A DNA stretch of 55,754 bases from Cyanobacteria bacterium QS_8_64_29. GTDB taxonomy: Bacteria > Cyanobacteriota > Cyanobacteriia > Cyanobacteriales > Rubidibacteraceae. The number at the start of each line of letters is the position of its first letter. Position 1 is the stretch's first letter. The notes under the pieces were generated by a model. The model did not search any database, had not been told where the DNA came from, and was given only the letters and a program-made list of their open reading frames with translations. A program made the position numbers and the translations under genes. Of this stretch, positions 23,336 to 32,090 are shown one piece after another. The stretch is from assembly GCA_003022125.1 (NCBI GenBank), contig PXQH01000022.1, forward strand, positions 1 to 55,754. The letters are read 5' to 3'.

Positions 23336-24907
23336 GTGGGCGAGCGAGGATGCGATCGCGCTATTGCAACTGGCCTGCTGGGAGCGGCACTGGTGCTGCT
23401 GCTGACCGGTTTGGGTAGTGTCCCACTGCGCGATTGGGATGAAGGGACAGTGGCCCAGGTGGCGCGCGAGATTGCGCAGGCGCCGTCGGGGAGCCAACGC
23501 TGGTTGTTCCCGACCCTTTGGGGCGAGCCCTACCTCAACAAACCGCCGCTAGTGCACTGGGCGATTGCGGCAGCGTACGCGCTTGGTAGCATCAGCGAAT
23601 GGACGGCTCGCTTGCCGGGGGCAATCTGCACGGCCCTGTCCGTTCCGTTGCTCTATGCGCTTGGGCGCGAATCGTTCGTGCGCCGCTTGCCCGCGGCATT
23701 GGCTGCCCTAGTCTATTTGACTTTGCTGCCCGTCGTGCGCCACGGACGGCTGGCCATGCTGGACGGCGCCGTGTTGGCAGTGGGGTTGCTAATGCTGCTG
23801 GCTGCCCTGCGAGTGCGTCGGGATCTGCGTTGGTCGCTGGGGTTGGGGGTGGGGTTGGGGCTAATGGCCCTAACCAAAGGCATGATGGCGCTGTTGTGGT
23901 TGGCTTTTGCACTGGCCTTTCTGCAGGTGGATGCGCCTCGCGTCCTGCGCAGCCGCTACCTGTGGCTGGGCCTGTTGCTCGGGAGCGTGCCTGCCGCAGC
24001 TTGGTACGCTGCCCAGTTTTGGCACTACGGGGAAGCCTTCGTTGAGACCACCATCGTCCGCCAGTCGCTGCAACGGGTTACGTCCGGAACTGGCGATCTG
24101 GCGGCACCGCCTTGGTACTACGGCCCAATCTTGCTGCGGGCGCTGCCCTGGTTGCCGCTTATGGCCTACGGCCTGGGGCTGGCTTGGGTCGAGCGCCAGT
24201 GGGGCTGGGCCAAGCTTGTGCTGGTGTGGAGCGGTCTCCACTGGGCGGCCATCCTGCTGATGGCCAGCAAACTCCCCTGGTACGTACTGCCAGCTTATCC
24301 CGCCTTGGCGCTGGCAACCGGCGTGCAACTCCAGGCAGTCCTCGAGCGGCCTAGCGATCGCTCCTACCCGCGCGGCTGGACGGTGCTGCTGGCCGCCCTA
24401 GCTGTTGCCGCTGGTGCAGGCAGCGCTTATTACGCTTGGCAGGATCCGCCCGAGCCCTGGCTGGTAGTTATTTTAGCCGGGCTGGCAATCGCCTTGGGGG
24501 CTTCGGCCCGGCTGGTGGCGCGGCGCGATCCGCAGTTTGTGGCGCTGCTGGTCTGGGGGAGCTACGTGTCACTGCTGCTGCTGTTCGCCTCGCCCCACTG
24601 GCTGTGGGAGCTTAACGAGGCCTATCCGGTCAAGCCCGTTGCCGCAATCGTCCGCCAGAACGTTCCTCCCGAGCGGGCCGTCTATACCGATTTTGCCTAC
24701 AGCCGGCCCTCGCTCAATTTCTACAGCCAGCACCCGGTTGTGCCGCTAGCCGACCGAGCGCTCGAGCGGCACTGGCAAGCCCAGCCGCAGGCCTTTTTTT
24801 TGCTGCGATCGAAGGCGCTCGAGCGGCTGGCACTGGAAGCCCCCAACCGCGTAGCGAGCGCGCCGCCCAATTGGGTCTTAGTTCGCCCGGGCAAGCCGGC
24901 GTCCTAA
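23336..24907 (+). CDS. ArnT/PMT-like glycosyltransferase (GT39/GT83)
   Basis: Integral membrane glycosyltransferase of about 523 residues with roughly 11-12 hydrophobic segments. The N-terminal loop bears the conserved acidic pair LRDWDEGTVAQVAREI (the D-E motif of the PMT/ArnT superfamily), followed by WLFPTLWGEPYLNKPPLVHW and ARLPGAICTALSVPLLYALGR. It transfers sugars from polyprenyl-phosphate donors to lipid or protein acceptors; the acceptor is unknown. Start is uncertain: GTG 23336 fits the family N-terminus; the frame is open to 23084. The soluble C-terminal region (about 420 onward) holds PPERAVYTDFAYSRPSLNFY. Confidence 0.82.
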   Translation: MGERGCDRAIATGLLGAALVLLLTGLGSVPLRDWDEGTVAQVAREIAQAPSGSQRWLFPTLWGEPYLNKPPLVHWAIAAAYALGSISEWTARLPGAICTALSVPLLYALGRESFVRRLPAALAALVYLTLLPVVRHGRLAMLDGAVLAVGLLMLLAALRVRRDLRWSLGLGVGLGLMALTKGMMALLWLAFALAFLQVDAPRVLRSRYLWLGLLLGSVPAAAWYAAQFWHYGEAFVETTIVRQSLQRVTSGTGDLAAPPWYYGPILLRALPWLPLMAYGLGLAWVERQWGWAKLVLVWSGLHWAAILLMASKLPWYVLPAYPALALATGVQLQAVLERPSDRSYPRGWTVLLAALAVAAGAGSAYYAWQDPPEPWLVVILAGLAIALGASARLVARRDPQFVALLVWGSYVSLLLLFASPHWLWELNEAYPVKPVAAIVRQNVPPERAVYTDFAYSRPSLNFYSQHPVVPLADRALERHWQAQPQAFFLLRSKALERLALEAPNRVASAPPNWVLVRPGKPAS

Positions 24908-24942
24908 CCCAATCGGTCCCTATGAGGACCGCCGACCCCAGG

Positions 24943-25176
24943 TCAGCGCTCGCTGCCGACCGGGCGGCGCCACGGCAGCAATAGTGGCGAGAGGGTCCCC
25001 ACAATGGCGCCGATGCCAAAGGCAAAAGCCATTGCCACGCCCAAAGGCAGCTCCACTGTCCGGAACATCAAAAAGCGCAGGGTCAGCGCGTCGACATTCT
25101 GAATCGACAGCACCGCAAACAACGCTACCCAAGCAGCGAGGATGAGGGAGCTGAGCAGACTGACAAAAACTCGCAT
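24943..25176 (-). CDS. LapA/DUF1049 small membrane protein
   Basis: 77 residues with two transmembrane segments (residues about 4-26 and 42-67) separated by VQN-like SIQNVDALTLRFLMF, the classic DUF1049/LapA signature. It ends in a short basic tail. In other bacteria LapA-domain proteins take part in lipopolysaccharide assembly; in cyanobacteria the role is unknown. Start ATG 25176. It lies 17 bases downstream of the phosphohexomutase gene stop on the same strand. Confidence 0.82.
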   Translation of the reverse strand: MRVFVSLLSSLILAAWVALFAVLSIQNVDALTLRFLMFRTVELPLGVAMAFAFGIGAIVGTLSPLLLPWRRPVGSER

Positions 25177-25193
25177 GGATGACTCCAGTGCCG

Positions 25194-26630
25194 TTAGGCG
25201 GCCACCGGTTCGATTTGCTTGAGTGCGGCTTGGACGCGCTCGGCAAGCTGGGTTTGCTTGGCCTGCGTGTCGCTTTCAATGTAGACCCGCATCAGCGGCT
25301 CGGTTCCCGAGGGGCGCAGTAGCACCCAACTGCCCTCCTCCAGGTAGAGCTTGACTCCATCTTGGTGCCCGGTCTCGCGCACGGCGATTCCGGCAAGCTC
25401 GCTAGGCGGATTGTGGTGAAAGTGCTCCATGGCCGCGCGCTTGCGCGCGTCATCTAGCTCTAGGTCCAGGCGCTGGTTGTAGGCTGGCCCGCCGGCTTCA
25501 GCCAGGACCTCCTCAACCAGCTGCGATAGGGGTTTGCCCTCGTAGGCCATGGCTTCGGCAACCAGCATGTTGGCCAAGATGCCGTCTTTTTCTGGAATAT
25601 GGCCGATCGCGCTCAGGCCGCCCGACTCCTCGCCGCCAATCAGCACAGGCCGCTGGCGCATTTGCTCGCCCACGTACTTAAAGCCCACAGGCGTCTCGAT
25701 CGCCTCCAAGCCGTAGGCGCTCGCCAGGCGATCGAGCAAGTGCGTCGTGGCTACCGTACGCACGATCGCGCCCGTTTGGCCCTTGTTTTTGACCAAGTGG
25801 TGGGCCAGCAGCAGCAGTACGGTATTGGGGGTTAGGAGCTCGCCGCTCTCGTCCATGACCCCAAAGCGATCGCCGTCGCCATCGGTGGCTAGGCCCAGAT
25901 CTGCGCCATCGCGCCGGACGGCATCGGCCAGATCGCGCAGCTGCGCTTCCTTGGGCTCGGGCATGCCGCCCCCAAACAGCACGTCGCGCCAGGCATTAAA
26001 GGTCTCCACCTCGCAGCCGCACTCGCTCAGGATGCGGTCCATGTACCCGCGCGAGGTGCTGTAGAGGGCATCGTATTTGACGCTCAGGCGGGCGCTGCGG
26101 ATGCGGGCGCAATCGAACTGGGCGTACAGCGATTGCAGGTAATCGGCCTGCGGCTCCAGCCTGGCGATGCGCGCGCTGCCATCCCCACTGGGGGGATCCT
26201 CAGCGGAACCGGCAATGTTATCCACAATCGCGTTGGTGATTTCGGTTGTTGCCGGTCCGGCGTAATCGGGAATGTATTTGATGCCGCAGTAGGGAGGCGG
26301 ATTGTGGCTGGCGGTAAACATCAGCGCCCCCGCCGTGCCCAAATCCTGCGCGGCGTGCGCCATGACCGGGGTGGGGCAGTCCCGAGCCACCAGGCGCACG
26401 GACCAGCCCAACTCGGCCAGCACCTCGGCCGCCATGCGTGCAAACTCATCGGCCAAAAAGCGCGTATCGTAGCCCACCAGCACCGGTCGCTCGGCCGAGT
26501 AGGCGCGCTCCAAATGGGCGGTGATCGCGCGGGTGACTTTGCAAACGTTGGCAAAGGTAAAGTCGTCAGCGATGATGCCGCGCCACCCGTCTGTACCGAA
26601 CTTGATGGGCGGATTGCTGGCTAAGCTCAT
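25194..26630 (-). CDS. Phosphoglucomutase/phosphomannomutase
   Basis: Alpha-D-phosphohexomutase of 478 residues, cytoplasmic, interconverting hexose-1-phosphate and hexose-6-phosphate for polysaccharide and nucleotide-sugar synthesis. Four domains are recognisable by motif: KFGTDGWRGIIADDF, the active-site phosphoserine loop TASHNPPPYCGIKY, metal-binding ATDGDGDRFG, sugar-binding GGEESGGL and the phosphate-binding loop RPSGTEPLMRVYIE. Which sugar it prefers (Glc or Man) cannot be told from sequence. The start is placed at ATG 26630 (MSLASNPPIKFGTDG); a longer frame upstream is not conserved. Confidence 0.92.
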   Translation of the reverse strand: MSLASNPPIKFGTDGWRGIIADDFTFANVCKVTRAITAHLERAYSAERPVLVGYDTRFLADEFARMAAEVLAELGWSVRLVARDCPTPVMAHAAQDLGTAGALMFTASHNPPPYCGIKYIPDYAGPATTEITNAIVDNIAGSAEDPPSGDGSARIARLEPQADYLQSLYAQFDCARIRSARLSVKYDALYSTSRGYMDRILSECGCEVETFNAWRDVLFGGGMPEPKEAQLRDLADAVRRDGADLGLATDGDGDRFGVMDESGELLTPNTVLLLLAHHLVKNKGQTGAIVRTVATTHLLDRLASAYGLEAIETPVGFKYVGEQMRQRPVLIGGEESGGLSAIGHIPEKDGILANMLVAEAMAYEGKPLSQLVEEVLAEAGGPAYNQRLDLELDDARKRAAMEHFHHNPPSELAGIAVRETGHQDGVKLYLEEGSWVLLRPSGTEPLMRVYIESDTQAKQTQLAERVQAALKQIEPVAA

Positions 26631-26739
26631 GGGGCTCGCTCGGGCAAACAATTGCCCTTTAATGGTAGCCGACCGATCCCGCAGCCAGGTGCTGGTGGCC
26701 GCGTACAATAGGAAACGCTATCCGCTTGCTCGCCCCACT

Positions 26740-27123
26740 ATGGCCGAACCGCTGGAATCGCAACAGCAGCAGCTGGCCGTTATTGAAGCTAACGCCAACT
26801 ACTTGGGGGCAGTGGCCTACAAAGGCTACTGCGAGTTTGGCGAAAAAGGCACCCTGATCGTGCTGCGCCAGCTCGAGAGCAGCGGCACCGAGCTGGAAGA
26901 CTGGCAGCTGATTTACAAGCCTGTGGGGCTCGTTCCCTCTATGGTCAGCGATTGGAAGGAATCGGGCCTGCAGGAGATGCTAGTCAAGTACAACCCTGAC
27001 GTCTCGGTCGTATGTACCTTTTTGTATCCCAACGGCGCGCACAGCAGCTATCACTTTGAGCCCAGCCAGCCGCCGCCGACGCTACGCCAACAGCTGGTTG
27101 GTGACGGACCTGCCTCGGAGTAA
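26740..27123 (+). CDS. Conserved hypothetical protein, 127 aa
   Basis: A 127-residue soluble protein not assigned to a known function. It contains a well-formed alpha/beta domain (YLGAVAYKGYCEFGEKGTLIV...WQLIYKPVGLVPSMV...YNPDVSVVCTFLYPN). It resembles small proteins conserved among cyanobacteria, from general impression only. Start ATG 26740; it is divergent from the phosphohexomutase gene and 2 bases from the following EVE gene, so likely an operon with it. Confidence 0.6.
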   Translation: MAEPLESQQQQLAVIEANANYLGAVAYKGYCEFGEKGTLIVLRQLESSGTELEDWQLIYKPVGLVPSMVSDWKESGLQEMLVKYNPDVSVVCTFLYPNGAHSSYHFEPSQPPPTLRQQLVGDGPASE

Positions 27124-27125
27124 CC

Positions 27126-27590
27126 GTGCCCTACTGGTTGCTGAAATCAGAGCCCCAAGCCTACAGCATCGGCGATCTGCAGCAAGACGGGCGCGCCATT
27201 TGGGATGGGGTGCGCAACTACCAGGCGCGCAATTACCTGCGCCAGATGCAGCCCGGCGATTGGGGGTTTTTCTACCACTCCAACACCAAGCCGCCCGGCA
27301 TCGCGGGCTTGATGCGCGTCACGGCCGGCAACGTCACCGACCCCACCCAGTTTGACCCCCAGGATCCCCACTACGACCCCAAATCCCGCCCGGAGGCACC
27401 GCGCTGGCAGACGGTCGAGGTGGAATACTGGGAGACCTTTGCCCGCTACCTATCCATTGCGACGCTCAAGGCCACCTTTGGCCCCGAGGAGCTGCTGGCT
27501 GTCAAGCGCGGCAATCGGCTCTCGGTCATGCCGGTTGGCGACTCGGTTGCCGAGCGGATCTTGCAAATGGCGCGCGAAGCGGGCAGTTGA
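27126..27590 (+). CDS. EVE-domain protein (modified-base binding)
   Basis: 154-residue single EVE domain (PUA-like fold), related to human THYN1. Signature: MPYWLLKSEPQAYSIGDL, WDGVRNYQARNYLRQMQPGDWGFFYHSN and AGLMRVTA. EVE domains bind modified cytosine or RNA bases and occur alone in many cyanobacteria; the ligand here is unknown. Start GTG 27126, right after the preceding stop. Convergent with the hydrolase gene at 27592. Confidence 0.9.
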   Translation: MPYWLLKSEPQAYSIGDLQQDGRAIWDGVRNYQARNYLRQMQPGDWGFFYHSNTKPPGIAGLMRVTAGNVTDPTQFDPQDPHYDPKSRPEAPRWQTVEVEYWETFARYLSIATLKATFGPEELLAVKRGNRLSVMPVGDSVAERILQMAREAGS

Positions 27591-27591
27591 A

Positions 27592-28491
27592 CTAGCGCGC
27601 GAGCGAACGGGCAAAGGGCGCGATCACCGCCTCGACAGCAGCTGTGGCTTCGTAGGGCAGGACGTTGCGACCGGCAATCGTTTGCCCCTGCGCGTTGGGG
27701 AGCTGCTGCCGGTACGCCTCCAGCCGCTGCTGGGGCGTCTCGGGCGCTGCCCGACGGCTGATGCTGGTCGCGGCATCGCCCACCAGCACGAGTGTCGGCT
27801 GGGCGACTGCCGGTAGCAGGGCCGCGTAGTTCTGCCGCCAAAAGCCTGCCAGAAACGAAAGCACCGCGTAGCGGCTTCGGCTATCGCGGGCGCCAACTGC
27901 CAGCAGTTCCAACCACTCGCGATCCACCGCCTCAGCGCGCGCAAACAGCCGCTGCTGCGAAAACGAGCGTAGAAACTGAGGCCGGCGAGCGTACTGAAAG
28001 AAAGCCCAACCCAGCGGCGAGCTCAGCAACAGCCACAGCAGCCGCTGCCGCCAGAGAGGGGCGCGATCGCGGATGACCGATCGAGCTGGCGGCCCCACCA
28101 GAACTAGGCCGCGAATGCTGGTTTGGGGCTCCTGCCGGACCAGCTCGAGCGCGATGGGCAGCGATGCCCCCTGTACGACGACCAGCGGCGGGGCTTGAAC
28201 CACAGTCTCCAAAAAGCAGCACAACTGGCTGCCCCAATCGGCTGGCGTGTAAGCCCAGCGCGGCAGGTCGCCATCGCCGCATCCCAGCAAGTCCAGGTTA
28301 TAGAGGGCATGGGGATGCCCCTGCTGCTGCCACTGGCGGCAGAAGCGCCACCAAAAGCGCCGCGAGAGTCCGACGCCAATGGGATGAATCAGGACTAGAG
28401 GGGGTCCTGGATTGGTGGCACTCGACGGCTGCCAGCACTCGTAGCTGCAGCGATAGCCTTGCCAACCGTAAAACTCAGGGGACAGTGACAC
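27592..28491 (-). CDS. Alpha/beta hydrolase
   Basis: Alpha/beta-hydrolase fold protein of 299 residues. The N-terminal HPIGVGLSRRFWWRF forms the oxyanion HG-like region. The nucleophile elbow reads VVVQGASLPIALELV, where the usual GxSxG is replaced by QGASL, so the catalytic Ser position is questionable or shifted. The C-terminal part has LVLVGDAATS, typical of the Asp region, and a late conserved tail. The substrate is unknown; similar proteins are common in cyanobacteria. Start GTG 28491, which follows the stop of the SDR/CIA30 gene by 10 bases and fits the usual N-terminus. Confidence 0.75.
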   Translation of the reverse strand: MSLSPEFYGWQGYRCSYECWQPSSATNPGPPLVLIHPIGVGLSRRFWWRFCRQWQQQGHPHALYNLDLLGCGDGDLPRWAYTPADWGSQLCCFLETVVQAPPLVVVQGASLPIALELVRQEPQTSIRGLVLVGPPARSVIRDRAPLWRQRLLWLLLSSPLGWAFFQYARRPQFLRSFSQQRLFARAEAVDREWLELLAVGARDSRSRYAVLSFLAGFWRQNYAALLPAVAQPTLVLVGDAATSISRRAAPETPQQRLEAYRQQLPNAQGQTIAGRNVLPYEATAAVEAVIAPFARSLAR

Positions 28492-28501
28492 GATCTTGGA
28501 C

Positions 28502-29959
28502 TCAAACGCTCGGATCGGGCTGGAGGTCTTGCCAGGCTGCCGTCCCACGACCCCCTGCAGGCGCTTCGCGGACCTCAACTGTTTTGTTGCGCGCTTGCGG
28601 CTCGGCGATGGCTTGCACGCACAGCTCGGCGATCGCATCCCGGCTGACCTGACCGGTAATCTCGTCGCCCTGCGCCAGCTGTAGCGGCTTGCCGCCGCTT
28701 GCTTCGGTGAGCGCGCAGGGCCGCAGGATGGTGTAGGGCAACCCGCTCTGGCGCACGCTGCCTTCGGCCCGACGCTTCCAGCTCAGGATGCCGCCGAGTT
28801 GCTCGTTCATGCGGACTGCGGGCGGTTGCTGCTCCCAGTCCAGATCGGCGCGCTCGGGTCGCGTGACGCCGGCCGAGCTCACCATGACAAACTGCGATCC
28901 GGGCCAATCCCGATAGGCCTCGATGGTAGCGACCTGCAGTGCAAACGGGCCCGGCTCGAAGGTGGGGTTGAGCTCGCGATCGAACTCGAATTTGCTCAGC
29001 ATCAGCTGCAGCGAATGGAGCTGGCCGGGATCGAAGGGGGCTGCGTCCTCTCGGGTGCGGGCGCGGAAGGTGGGCGTCACTGCTTTGAAGGGAATCTCGA
29101 CATCGATCCAGCGATCGGGCACGGTATCGAAGCTATAACCATAGCCGATGCCGTCCCAGCGGCTGTCGCTGCGTAGGAAAAACTTATAGCGCTTGCCATC
29201 CCCTTTGACGCGCAACCGTACGCCGTCGCAATCGCTCAGATCGAGCGGCGGATCGAAGTTGCGCGTGCGCACCGAGGCAAAGCCACCGTTGTTTTCGGTG
29301 GAAACGTTGCCGGCAAAAACAGCACTGTCGCCAGCCATTGAGAAGCTGCTCTCGCTGACCCCGCCCATGACCGCATCATCAAGGGCGCCCCAGGCAGCTT
29401 GTTCCTGGGCTGAAGGGGCACAGAAGTCAAACAGCATCCGCGCGCCGGGCGCCCGCACCTGCTGCGCGGCCAGCGCTGCCAGGTTGCTCGTGCCGCGGTA
29501 TTCCACTGTCTCAGGTGTGGATGCGGCAATTTCGGGGTCGTAGTAGGTGACCCCCTGATAGTACTTTTGCCGGTCGGGGGTATCGCCTTCCACCGGCTGC
29601 ACCCGCGTCCCCGTACAGCAAATGACGGCGGTGACCCCTTGCATGAGGGACGGCTGCAGGCTCTCGGCAACGGTGATGTCGCCTTCATAGAGATCGAGTT
29701 GCTCGCCCAGTAGGGGGCGAGCGCGCTCGATGCTGCGCACCAGGCCCCGCACCGGATAACCGCGCTCCCGGAGCTGCTGCACGACGCGCTGGCCCACGCC
29801 GCCAGTTGCCCCGGCAACCAAGATGGTGCCGCTACGCTGCTGGCTGGCGGGGGTAGCTGGCTGGGGCCGCGGGGTCTCCTCCGTGGGCTTGAGGCCGGGC
29901 AGTTTGTCCAGTAGCGGAATGGCCCCAAAATACGCCAAGGTCCTAACGAAGCGCCCCAT
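28502..29959 (-). CDS. SDR protein with inserted CIA30 domain (HCF173-like)
   Basis: 485-residue atypical short-chain dehydrogenase with a CIA30 (NDUFAF1) domain inserted in the Rossmann fold. The N-terminal NAD(P)-binding motif ILVAGATGGVGQRVVQQL sits at about residue 45, then GVTAVICCTG. The inserted beta-sandwich (about residues 190-370) contains DDAVMGGVSESSFSM, NNGGFASVRTRNF and DGVRLRVKGDGKRYKFFLR. The Rossmann part resumes as FVMVSSAGVTRPER and PYTILRPCALTE. This architecture is that of plant HCF173, needed for psbA mRNA translation and PSII assembly; a comparable role in this cell is an inference. Start ATG 29959. Confidence 0.88.
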   Translation of the reverse strand: MGRFVRTLAYFGAIPLLDKLPGLKPTEETPRPQPATPASQQRSGTILVAGATGGVGQRVVQQLRERGYPVRGLVRSIERARPLLGEQLDLYEGDITVAESLQPSLMQGVTAVICCTGTRVQPVEGDTPDRQKYYQGVTYYDPEIAASTPETVEYRGTSNLAALAAQQVRAPGARMLFDFCAPSAQEQAAWGALDDAVMGGVSESSFSMAGDSAVFAGNVSTENNGGFASVRTRNFDPPLDLSDCDGVRLRVKGDGKRYKFFLRSDSRWDGIGYGYSFDTVPDRWIDVEIPFKAVTPTFRARTREDAAPFDPGQLHSLQLMLSKFEFDRELNPTFEPGPFALQVATIEAYRDWPGSQFVMVSSAGVTRPERADLDWEQQPPAVRMNEQLGGILSWKRRAEGSVRQSGLPYTILRPCALTEASGGKPLQLAQGDEITGQVSRDAIAELCVQAIAEPQARNKTVEVREAPAGGRGTAAWQDLQPDPSV

Positions 29960-30046
29960 GTCCCAAGATGCCAACCGACACATGATGCTTGCTTGGCTGC
30001 CCCAACATCTCCATCCTCGCACTTGCCGCGCGCTTCCCTCAGCCGC

Positions 30047-30940
30047 ATGAGGGGTAAATCGGCCCTGCGCTGGTTTGCGCTCGGCGTGGCGCTGTTGTTT
30101 TTGCTCCATACACTGCGAGCGCGCTGGCACGAGATGGCTGGCTTGCAGCTAACGAGCGCGCAGTGGGGGTACTGCGCCATGGCGCTGCTGGTGACGGTGA
30201 TCGCGCACGTTTGGTCGGGGTTGGTGTGGCTGAGCCTGCTGCGAGCGCTCGAGCGTCCCCTACCGCTGCGCCGGGGGCTGCGGCTCTATCTCAACACCAA
30301 CTTGGCCAAGTACGTTCCGGGCAATATCTGGCACTTTTACGGCCGCATCGAAGCTGTCAAAGCCGCCGGTAGCTCGCTGGGAACGGCAACCCTGAGCGTG
30401 CTGCTGGAGCCGCTGCTGATGGTTGCCGCAGCCGGCGCGATCGCGCTGGCTGCTGCCCCACTGCCGGCGCTGCTCCCAATCGCGGCGGAACAAGCAGCCG
30501 CACTGCGGGCTGCCGGCCTGGTGGCCATTGGGGGGGGCTTGCGGCCGCGCTATTTGAACTGGCTGTTGCAGCGCCGCCGTCTTGCTGACCAGGACGAGCC
30601 GTTGCGGCTGTCGGCTTATCCGCTGCGGCCGCTGTTGGGGGAGCTGGGCTTTGTCGCCCTGCGCGGGGCGGGGTTTGCCCTGACGGTGGCCGCCTTCGCG
30701 CCGGTCCCGCCGGCAGCACTGCCGCTGCTGCTGGGCGCGTTCGCTGCAGCGTGGGGGCTGGGGTTGGTCGTGCCCACTCCGGGCGGAATTGGCACGTTTG
30801 AAGCCAGTGCCGTTGCCCTGCTTCAAGGCCCGTTCGCGGCCGGCGCGCTTCTGGGCGCTGTTGTCGCGTTCCGGCTCGTCAGCATTGCCGCCGAAGCCGC
30901 TGCCGCCGGCCTGGCTAGCTTGCTGGTTGGGCGGCCCTAG
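30047..30940 (+). CDS. UPF0104/flippase-like membrane protein
   Basis: 297-residue integral membrane protein of the lysylphosphatidylglycerol-synthase transmembrane (UPF0104/DUF2157-like) family. It has about eight hydrophobic segments and the family signature region LYLNTNLAKYVPGNIWHFYGR and LVVPTPGGIGTFEASAVALL. Members are thought to move lipids or lipid-linked substrates. Start ATG 30047. It is divergent from the HCF173-like gene and convergent with tsaB, whose stop overlaps its end by 4 bases. Confidence 0.75.
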   Translation: MRGKSALRWFALGVALLFLLHTLRARWHEMAGLQLTSAQWGYCAMALLVTVIAHVWSGLVWLSLLRALERPLPLRRGLRLYLNTNLAKYVPGNIWHFYGRIEAVKAAGSSLGTATLSVLLEPLLMVAAAGAIALAAAPLPALLPIAAEQAAALRAAGLVAIGGGLRPRYLNWLLQRRRLADQDEPLRLSAYPLRPLLGELGFVALRGAGFALTVAAFAPVPPAALPLLLGAFAAAWGLGLVVPTPGGIGTFEASAVALLQGPFAAGALLGAVVAFRLVSIAAEAAAAGLASLLVGRP

Positions 30941-31572
30941 CCCACTGGGTGCTGGCCGTAGAACGGGGCGGCCTGTGACCAGTGCGGTCGCTCCCCCTGC
31001 TGCCAGGCTCGAGCGGCTAAGTGCCAAACCCCGCTTGCCGTTGCGCCCAGCTGGGGTGGCGCTTCCACCACCTGGCAGTCGGCCGGTTGCGCTGCCAGGG
31101 TTTGCTGCCAGTCAGCTGCTGTCATGGCGGTATCGGCCAGCGCTGGCAGCAGGCCCTGCCCGTCCGGGGTGACCCGGTAGATGGCCCCAAATTGCTGGTT
31201 GCGGCGTGCTGGCATCCGGACGGCGATGGTGCCCTCCGGCTGCAGCAGCGCCGGTTGCGATCGCGCCACCGCCGCCAGCGTGGAGATGCCAAACAGCGGC
31301 AAGGCCAGCTGCTGGGCTAGCACGCGCGCGGTTGCCACGCCGGCGCGCGTGCCGGTAAAGCTACCCGGACCAATGGCAACGGCAAGCCAGCTCAAATCGC
31401 GCCACGCCAGCGGCGGCAGGAACTGGGCCAAGCAGAGCTGCAAGTGCGTCGCCAGCTCCCAGCCCAAATCCCAGCTTTGGGTGCGGAGCTCGCCGCCTAT
31501 CGCCCCCACCGCAGCGCCCAGCTGCGGGCTCGCGGATTGCAAGGCGAGGCCGTAGGCATCGGCTTCGCGCAT
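30937..31572 (-). CDS. tsaB: tRNA t6A biosynthesis protein TsaB
   Basis: 211-residue ASKHA-fold protein needed with TsaC/TsaD/TsaE to make N6-threonylcarbamoyladenosine at tRNA position 37. Typical motifs: LALQSASPQLGAAVG (the usual DTS replaced by QSAS), LSWLAVAIGPGSFTGTRAGVATARVLAQQL, and PLFGISTLAAVA. TsaB lacks the metal-binding His of TsaD, as here. Start ATG 31572. Confidence 0.9.
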   Translation of the reverse strand: MREADAYGLALQSASPQLGAAVGAIGGELRTQSWDLGWELATHLQLCLAQFLPPLAWRDLSWLAVAIGPGSFTGTRAGVATARVLAQQLALPLFGISTLAAVARSQPALLQPEGTIAVRMPARRNQQFGAIYRVTPDGQGLLPALADTAMTAADWQQTLAAQPADCQVVEAPPQLGATASGVWHLAARAWQQGERPHWSQAAPFYGQHPVG

Positions 31573-31798
31573 GGAGCGGTAACTTAGCGCGCTGCTGGTG
31601 ATGGTAAAGGGAAGCCTGCCCCAATTGCGTGGGCCTGCGATCAAGCCGCTCGGTGCAGCCGATAGTATGTTTCAATAGGGGGTAGAGATATTCATTCGGT
31701 TGGGCAGGTGCGCGCTGGGCTTGCGGAGCTGGCGTCAATCGAGATGCCGTCCCGGATTGAAATCTCAGCCCAGCTCAATTGCGGAGACAATCGCTTCC

Positions 31799-32056
31799 AT
31801 GTCCATCTATATCGGTAACCTCTCTTACGAGGTAACGCAGCAAGATCTAAACGCCGTTTTTGGCGATTACGGCACCGTTAAGCGCACCTACCTTCCCACC
31901 GACCGCGAAACCGGCCGCAAGCGAGGCTTCGGCTTTGTCGAGATGGCCAATGAAGCCGAAGAGACCGCGGCTATTGAGGCGTTCGACGGCGCCGAGTGGA
32001 TGGGCCGAACCCTCAAGGTCAACAAAGCCCGCCCGCGCGAGGAGAAAAAAGGCTAG
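31799..32056 (+). CDS. RRM-type RNA-binding protein (Rbp)
   Basis: 85-residue single RNA-recognition-motif protein. RNP2 IYIGNLSYEV near the start and RNP1 KRGFGFVEM near residue 44, and a basic end RPREEKKG. Typical of cyanobacterial Rbp proteins, which are often cold-inducible and bind mRNA. It has a long leader of about 150 bases between tsaB and its ATG, as usual for cold-regulated rbp genes. Start ATG 31799. Confidence 0.93.
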   Translation: MSIYIGNLSYEVTQQDLNAVFGDYGTVKRTYLPTDRETGRKRGFGFVEMANEAEETAAIEAFDGAEWMGRTLKVNKARPREEKKG

Positions 32057-32090
32057 CGCCCGCTTGCAGTGCCGCCGGGCGAGCTGTCCG

